64,000 bases of DNA, from positions 4,756,001 to 4,820,000 of the forward strand of contig NZ_JRKM01000001.1 in NCBI RefSeq assembly GCF_000768065.1. Direction: 5' to 3'. Positions within the stretch are counted from its first letter, which is position 1; every line of letters starts with the position of its first letter. Made by a program: the position numbers and the translations under genes. Positions 59,017 through 64,000 of the stretch are shown piece after piece. Source of the stretch: Aquabacterium sp. NJ1. Its GTDB lineage: Bacteria; Pseudomonadota; Gammaproteobacteria; Burkholderiales; Burkholderiaceae_C. Under the pieces are notes generated by a model, which saw only the letters and a program-made list of their open reading frames with translations, was not told the origin of the DNA and ran no database searches.

Positions 59017-60189
59017 CTAATTGACGAACTTGTTCTTGATGCGCAGGAATGGAAGTTCGAACAAGTGATAAGAGATGACGGCCAGCCCTAAGGTCAACAA
59101 GCTGGCTGCTATCACATAGATGATATTGATCGCGAGGGACGTGGATGCGTACTGTTTGATGAGCGGGATGCCAATAAATACATGGATCTGGCGCTGAAAA
59201 ACATACATCCCGTAGCTGTATTTGCCAAGGATGCGAAGCGGTTTCCAACTGAGCACACCCGCCGGCCGAGGGGCTGAAACTTGCTCGCGATCGAGTGTTG
59301 CCGCAATCAGCACAGTGAGCGCGAAAAACAAAGCCAATACGCCGTATCCGAACACTTGCCCCTTCAACGAGGAGCCATAGCTGCCTGTCAATGTAATGGC
59401 CAAGACGCCGAGCGCCACTGCAATGAACTTCAGCAAAGGTGTGCGCGCCTTGATCCAATTGTAGACTTCCGGCATGCGCATCAAGACGGCCGCGGCCGAG
59501 CCGGTGGTGAGGGCGTCCACCCGACACGGCGTCGCGATGTATACCGCCTCCTCTGGAAAGCCGTTGTTTCGCATCCAGTATCTGACCATCATCCCGGCTA
59601 TCAAAACGATCAGGCTTATTTTCAACAGGCTTCTGGGCGAGGCGAAATAAATGACCAGTGGCCAAATCAAATAAAATTGTTCTTCCAGTGCCAGCGACCA
59701 GTAATGGGAGAAGCCAATCCCTACGTCGGTGTGCCAGTTCGTCAGGTATAGCCAGAGACGGGCCTGATGCGCGGCGTCGCTCTGGTAAACATCGGGCATG
59801 TGCCCAATGCCGGGTAGTATGATGAAGGCCGCAATCAATGTGGCGTAATACAGCGGGAATATCCGCAACGCCCTGCGGATGTAGAAGTTCTTGAAATAAT
59901 GAGGCCGATGTCTCGTGTCAAGAAGAATGCCGGTGATCAGAAAGCCACTCAGTACGAAAAAAAGCTGAACGCCAGCCCAGCCGAAGGCAAAGAAGCTATG
60001 AACAAGTCTGGATACCACCGAGTCGACCTGACCCAGGAGTGTCAGGCTGTGCACCAGAACCAATGCTATGGCTATCCCACGAAGTCCATCCAGTCTGGGC
60101 AGGTAAAGGCTCAAGCCGGGTTGTTGGCTGGGGTGGCTCATGATCGACACGTTGCTTTGTTTTGTTTGGGCAGGTATTTGAGGTTGCAT
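59017..60189 (-). CDS. Acyltransferase family 3 (OafA/YrhL-like) membrane protein
   Basis: 390 residues with about ten membrane spans. The family signature RLDGLRGIAIALVLVHS with its catalytic-region His/Arg is at residues 31-48. FFVLSGFLITGILL, FYIRRALRIFPLYY and WSLALEEQFYLIWPLV are the other acyltransferase 3 blocks. Such enzymes O-acylate exported sugars or lipids. The ATG overlaps the stop of the upstream two-domain hydrolase by one base (TAATG), so the two are coupled. It ends convergent with protein A. No SGNH domain is fused. Confidence 0.95.
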   Translation of the reverse strand: MQPQIPAQTKQSNVSIMSHPSQQPGLSLYLPRLDGLRGIAIALVLVHSLTLLGQVDSVVSRLVHSFFAFGWAGVQLFFVLSGFLITGILLDTRHRPHYFKNFYIRRALRIFPLYYATLIAAFIILPGIGHMPDVYQSDAAHQARLWLYLTNWHTDVGIGFSHYWSLALEEQFYLIWPLVIYFASPRSLLKISLIVLIAGMMVRYWMRNNGFPEEAVYIATPCRVDALTTGSAAAVLMRMPEVYNWIKARTPLLKFIAVALGVLAITLTGSYGSSLKGQVFGYGVLALFFALTVLIAATLDREQVSAPRPAGVLSWKPLRILGKYSYGMYVFQRQIHVFIGIPLIKQYASTSLAINIIYVIAASLLTLGLAVISYHLFELPFLRIKNKFVN

Positions 60190-61820
60190 TAATTGCCTGT
60201 GCGCTCAAGCAGCGATCTGATGGCATTCAATGCCTCGGATCGATGCCATTGACGGTGCATGGCGTGGTCCAGTTTTTCCAGTTCATTGATCGTCAAGGAA
60301 TTGAAAGAGGTTTTTCCGGCTATGGTCATGCCCAGTTGTTCCCGAAGATACCGTATGCCCATGTCATCTTTCTCAAACCAGAAATCAATAGGGAAACGGG
60401 ATGCCTGGATTTTTTCCAGCCATTGTTGGACGGCTGCTTTTCTGCTGGGGTCCGTCCATACTTTTTGATCGTCCTGCCAGCACCATGCGATTGACTCAGG
60501 CATGGTCGCCCAAACCGGGTCACCGGTCTGCCAATAAAGTTGCGGATTGAAGGCGATGAGGCCGTCGATCAGCAAGTTCTGGCAGTCACGCAGGGAAACC
60601 CATGCGCTGGCGCACAGGCCGACAAATATGATTTTGTTGTCTCCGCGCTCAGTCAGGGCTTTGGCAATTTGATGGGCGTCATCCACCGCGTGTGAATCGT
60701 ATGGTCGCCCCGGTGCAAAGCCATTGTCCGGGCTCTCTCCCCACCCCTGGAAGTCGACTCGAATGGTTCGGTAGCCGATGGCTGCAAGTTGTCGCCCCAG
60801 CTCAACCCAGGCTCGACCAGGTCCGATATGTGGTTCGGAGCCCGTGTTCAGGAAGACCACGGTAGCGCGCGGCGTCTGACTTGCCGGGTTGCATTCAATC
60901 CCGACCAGCTGGTCTTTGCCAAGTCGCACCTCGCGCTCCGTGAGCATGGCGCCGTCATGGCTGAAGTGGCCGCTGTCCTGATTGAATTTGCCTGATTGAA
61001 GCAGGCCCGTGCCGCATTCTGTTGCCTGAGGGCGCAGCCAGTCGACGATGGCATTCAGGTGTGCAGTCGGTGTCGTGGCATATTCGGTGGGGACATCCAG
61101 CATTTGATCGGCGCCCTCAATGGCCTGCTGTTCGAGCAAGGCGCCGCTGCCTTTCAGCTTTTCCATGAAATCTTTGCTCGAAGGTTTGTCGGGGCGGTCC
61201 AGGATGAGAGCGCGTGCCGTGGTTTGAACGGCATCAACGGACAAGGCGCTCAACTCGGCCAGCAATTCTGATGTGAACACGCACCCAGCCAGGAAGCGTG
61301 TGCCACTTCCGCCGACGGTCAGGCTGTCTTCCGGGGCCTGGCTGGACAGCAATTGCAACTCCTTGACGTAGCGGCGGCCAGCCGTCACGGGTATCCATGC
61401 CACGACGGCGTTTGCGTCGACCTCTTGCGCCAAATTGAGTGCCAGGAGTGCACCGATTCTCAGTCCCACCAAGGCAATGGATGTCACGCCTGTTTTCCGC
61501 AACTCAAGGGCGCTGAGCTGGATGTCACGTTTCCACTGGCTCAGTATGCCGGCGTCCCATTTGTCTCCGGATGAATCTCCGGTTCCTCGGTAGTCGATTC
61601 TCAGTACGCTGTGCCCCGACCTCGCGAGTTGCTCAGCCAGATCGCGCAGGGCGCGGTGGGTGGTCCAGTATTCGTACCCGATGGGCGGCAGCACTATGAC
61701 ACCCGACTTGCCATTTGATTTTTCGGTTTCGCTCAGCCACGAGATGATCGGTTGACCGGGCTCTCCAAACCAATGCGCTTGTGTCGTCACTGATTCAGGG
61801 GTGGAGTGGGGCGCGGTCAT
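60189..61820 (-). CDS. Two-domain alpha/beta hydrolase-fold protein B, altered nucleophiles
   Basis: 543 residues from ATG 61820; the longer frame adds 65 non-conserved residues. It has the same plan as protein A: domain 1 with LRIDYRGTGDSSGDK and elbow GLRIG (Arg121), then VTAGRRYVKE; domain 2 with IRVDFQGWGESPDNG and elbow GLCAS (Cys403). In A and B the same two positions are Arg and Cys instead of Ser, so this is a conserved feature of the pair. No signal peptide. Coupled to the membrane acyltransferase gene downstream. Confidence 0.85.
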   Translation of the reverse strand: MTAPHSTPESVTTQAHWFGEPGQPIISWLSETEKSNGKSGVIVLPPIGYEYWTTHRALRDLAEQLARSGHSVLRIDYRGTGDSSGDKWDAGILSQWKRDIQLSALELRKTGVTSIALVGLRIGALLALNLAQEVDANAVVAWIPVTAGRRYVKELQLLSSQAPEDSLTVGGSGTRFLAGCVFTSELLAELSALSVDAVQTTARALILDRPDKPSSKDFMEKLKGSGALLEQQAIEGADQMLDVPTEYATTPTAHLNAIVDWLRPQATECGTGLLQSGKFNQDSGHFSHDGAMLTEREVRLGKDQLVGIECNPASQTPRATVVFLNTGSEPHIGPGRAWVELGRQLAAIGYRTIRVDFQGWGESPDNGFAPGRPYDSHAVDDAHQIAKALTERGDNKIIFVGLCASAWVSLRDCQNLLIDGLIAFNPQLYWQTGDPVWATMPESIAWCWQDDQKVWTDPSRKAAVQQWLEKIQASRFPIDFWFEKDDMGIRYLREQLGMTIAGKTSFNSLTINELEKLDHAMHRQWHRSEALNAIRSLLERTGN

Positions 61821-62097
61821 GGTGGGCAATTTTCTATGCTGATTGTTCGATTGTCCTGCTTTGGCCGACAGCGGTGCGCATGGAGGGTACCTTGAAATCG
61901 GTGGAAATGCCCCACGCACGGCCCTTCGCGCCACGACGCGCAAATCCTGGCACTGCAAAAGGTACACTCTGTGCCCGCCAGTTATCAGTAAGGCGGAGGC
62001 TGGTTTGCTGGGCAAGTCCGGGTGATGTCACCCCACTGGCCGATGTGAAAAGGCTGTGCCTGTCCTGCCTTTGGGTATCTTGTCGGTTGAGTGTGTC

Positions 62098-63174
62098 ATG
62101 TCGGCCTTGTCTGTTGATTCTTCTGGGGCGCTTGTGCCCAGCCCGTGGCGCATGTGCGTTGCGCCCATGCTGGATTGGACCGATCGGCATTGCCGCTACT
62201 TCCACCGCCTGCTGAGCCGCCACGCGCGCCTGTATACCGAGATGGTGACCACCGGGGCCTTGCTCCACGGTGATGTCGACAGGCATTTGCGTTTCAACGA
62301 GGAAGAGCACCCGCTGGCCTTGCAGCTGGGGGGCAGCGAGCCCGATGACCTGGCGCAGTGTGCGCGTCTGGCTCTGCAATGGGGTTACGACGAGGTCAAC
62401 CTCAACTGCGGCTGCCCCAGCGAGCGGGTACAGCGCGGTGCGTTTGGGGCCTGCCTGATGTCCGAGGCAGGCCTGGTGGCCGAGGGCGTCAAGGCCATGC
62501 TCGATGCGACGAGCGGTGATGCCCGCATGCCCATCACGGTCAAACACCGCATCGGCATTGACCAGATCGAGCACTATGACTTCGTGCGCGATTTCGTTGG
62601 CACGGTGGCAGAGGCTGGCTGCCAAGTGTTCATCGTGCACGCGCGCAATGCCTGGCTCAAGGGCTTGAGCCCGAAGGAAAACCGAGAGATCCCGCCCTTG
62701 CGCTACGAGTTTGTGCACCAGCTCAAGCGTGATTTTCCAGCGCTGACCATCGTGCTCAACGGTGGCCTGGCCGATAACGCATCCTGTCTGGCGCAACTGC
62801 AGCCTGGTGCGGTGCTGGATGGTGTCACGCTGGACGGCATGATGGTGGGGCGCGCGGCCTATCACACGCCCTGGATGATGGCCGAATGGGACCACCTGTT
62901 CTTTGGCGAGGATGCCGCCACCTCGCCCCAGGATCGTCAAGCGGTCGAAGCGGCGATGGTGGCCTACGCCCAGCGCGAGATCGAGCGTACGGCCGGCCAG
63001 GCTCATGGTGAGGTGCGCTGGTCAGCGGTCATTCGCCATGTCCTGGGGCTGTACAACGGCTTGCCTGGTGCGCGCCGTTGGCGCCAGGTATGGTCGGATC
63101 ACACGCTCAAAGGGCTGCCACCAGCCGAGGTCATGGCGCTGGCGCACCAGCGCGTTGCACCAGCCGCATCCTGA
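62098..63174 (+). CDS. dusA: tRNA-dihydrouridine(20/20a) synthase
   Basis: FMN enzyme reducing U20/U20a of tRNA. 358 residues from ATG 62098. RMCVAPMLDWTDRHCRYFHRLLS and LYTEMVTTGALLHGD form the DusA start. The catalytic Cys106 is in NLNCGCPSERVQRGAFGACLM. VKHRIGIDQIEHYDFVRDFV and NGGLAD are FMN-site motifs. The 277-base gap to the divergent hydrolase gene holds no gene that I can support. A GTG 42 bases upstream is a less likely start. Confidence 0.95.
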   Translation: MSALSVDSSGALVPSPWRMCVAPMLDWTDRHCRYFHRLLSRHARLYTEMVTTGALLHGDVDRHLRFNEEEHPLALQLGGSEPDDLAQCARLALQWGYDEVNLNCGCPSERVQRGAFGACLMSEAGLVAEGVKAMLDATSGDARMPITVKHRIGIDQIEHYDFVRDFVGTVAEAGCQVFIVHARNAWLKGLSPKENREIPPLRYEFVHQLKRDFPALTIVLNGGLADNASCLAQLQPGAVLDGVTLDGMMVGRAAYHTPWMMAEWDHLFFGEDAATSPQDRQAVEAAMVAYAQREIERTAGQAHGEVRWSAVIRHVLGLYNGLPGARRWRQVWSDHTLKGLPPAEVMALAHQRVAPAAS

Positions 63175-63194
63175 GCCAGGCGGGCCCGGCATGA

Positions 63195-63223
63195 AAAAAG
63201 GACACCTTGAAGGTGTCCTTTTT
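63195..63223. terminator. Terminator between dusA and efp
   Basis: A 14-base perfect inverted repeat, AAAAAGGACACCTT (63195-63208) and AAGGTGTCCTTTTT (63210-63223), with a one-base centre, so the real loop is TTGAA. It works in both directions for the converging genes. Confidence 0.9.
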
Positions 63224-63243
63224 ACTGGAGGCGATCTGAATGA

Positions 63244-63798
63244 TCAGACGCGCTTCTTGTACTCGTGGGTACGGGTGTCGATTTCGATCTTGTCGCCGTT
63301 TTCAACGAACAGGGGGACCGAGATTTCGAAACCGGTGCCGACGATGCGAGCAGGCTTCATCACCTTGCCGGAGGTATCGCCCTTGACGGCGGGTTCGGTT
63401 TCGATTTCACGCACCACGGTGGTGGGCAGTTCAACCGAGATGGCCTTGCCGTCATAGAACACGACTTCAGCTTCCATGCCGTCTTGCAGGTAGTTGATGG
63501 CGTCGCCCATGTTCTCGGCTTCGATCTCGAACTGGTTGTACTCTGCGTCCATGAACGCGTACATCGGGTCGGCGAAGTAGGAGTAGGTGCAGTCCTTCTT
63601 GTCCAGGACGATCTGGTCCATCTTGTCGTCGGCCTTGAACACCACTTCGGCGCCGGCGCCGTTCAGCAGGTTCTTCATCTTGATGCGCACGGTGGCAGCA
63701 CCGCGACCGCCGCGGCTGTATTCGGTCTTGAGGACGACCATCGGGTCCTTGCCCTGCATGATCACGTTGCCAGCGCGGATTTCTTGTGCGAGTTTCAT
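63244..63798 (-). CDS. efp: Elongation factor P (Arg32 type)
   Basis: 184-residue factor that relieves ribosome stalling at Pro-Pro motifs. KOW-like N-terminal domain ([30 protein letters not shown]) and two OB domains. The modified tip residue is Arg32 rather than the Lys34 of E. coli, so the expected modification is EarP rhamnosylation. That agrees with the earP end found upstream. The ATG at 63798 begins the family sequence; a longer frame is disregarded. Confidence 0.97.
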   Translation of the reverse strand: MKLAQEIRAGNVIMQGKDPMVVLKTEYSRGGRGAATVRIKMKNLLNGAGAEVVFKADDKMDQIVLDKKDCTYSYFADPMYAFMDAEYNQFEIEAENMGDAINYLQDGMEAEVVFYDGKAISVELPTTVVREIETEPAVKGDTSGKVMKPARIVGTGFEISVPLFVENGDKIEIDTRTHEYKKRV

Positions 63799-63904
63799 GT
63801 TGGATTCCCGGGTCGGGTCTGAAATTGAATCTGGAAATAAATCTGGAAATCGGGGCTCGGATCGTGGCGTTGAGGGCTGGGCGATCGAAGCAAAGCCTCT
63901 TATT

Positions 63905-64000
63905 TTAACCCGAGCTTGCAATGAATTGCAGCAATTGGCTTGTGAGATCTTGCTGGGCCAGCAGCCGCACGCGCGCTTTTTCGCTGTGTTTGCGCCAGGG
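63905..64000 (-). CDS. earP: EF-P arginine rhamnosyltransferase EarP, C-terminal end (partial)
   Basis: The minus-strand frame from the window edge codes 31 residues ([31 protein letters not shown]) and ends with TAA at 63907-63905. The LxAQxDLxxQLLxF ending and the position directly upstream of an Arg32-type efp fit EarP, which uses TDP-rhamnose to modify EF-P. Only the tail is in view, so the call leans on context. Confidence 0.75.
   Translation of the reverse strand, partial: PWRKHSEKARVRLLAQQDLTSQLLQFIASSG

Overview
The window is high-GC, gene-dense chromosomal DNA from a betaproteobacterium, most likely Burkholderiales close to the Rubrivivax/Leptothrix/Aquabacterium group (inference). 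Supporting signs are the ccoNOQP-ccoG-fnr-hemN block, the icd / csp / clpS-clpA order, the rimP-nusA-infB-rbfA-truB-typA operon, and an EF-P with Arg32 next to an earP end. No insertion sequence, prophage, CRISPR array or rRNA operon was seen.

Layout. 1-7392: cbb3 oxidase genes (end of ccoN, ccoO, ccoQ, ccoP, ccoG, a short ccoH), Fnr, oxygen-independent HemN and a TauE/SafE-like membrane protein, with FNR boxes before ccoG and hemN. 7549-12137: icd, a CspD-like protein and ClpS-ClpA. 12194-16467: a minus-strand run of TPR protein, L,D-transpeptidase, PpiA, PpiB and LpxH (cell envelope). 16744-26680: cysS, a DNA glycosylase, accA, tilS, lysC, tRNA-Ser(GCU), an HDOD protein, rdgC, a hydrolase and an M14 peptidase. 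26842-36319: a CysB-type regulator, LD-carboxypeptidase and a Yej-like oligopeptide ABC importer. 36325-40208: a secreted GQDGV-motif protein, DUF4404, a GST, a GlxA-type regulator and fabI. 40289-50292: the translation/transcription operon behind a leader with a premature terminator, then typA and an enoyl-CoA hydratase-family hydrolase. 62098-64000: dusA, efp and the earP end.

The most unusual part is 50387-61820. One minus-strand operon encodes an acyl-CoA-dehydrogenase-fold protein, an amino acid:[carrier protein] ligase (a truncated class II synthetase relative) and a DUF1839 protein. Divergent from it lie a dedicated AcpS-type phosphopantetheinyl transferase, a stand-alone carrier protein with an atypical Ser motif, a cytosolic beta-mannosidase-like GH2 protein and a two-domain alpha/beta hydrolase. 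A second, paralogous two-domain hydrolase and an OafA-type membrane acyltransferase follow on the minus strand. Both two-domain hydrolases have Arg and Cys where the two nucleophile serines should be. Together they suggest a pathway that loads an amino acid on a carrier protein, modifies it and transfers it to a sugar or surface product. The product cannot be read from sequence.

Most housekeeping calls are secure from motifs and length. Start codons were moved inward from the longest frame wherever family length, signal peptide or ribosome-binding site argued for it.
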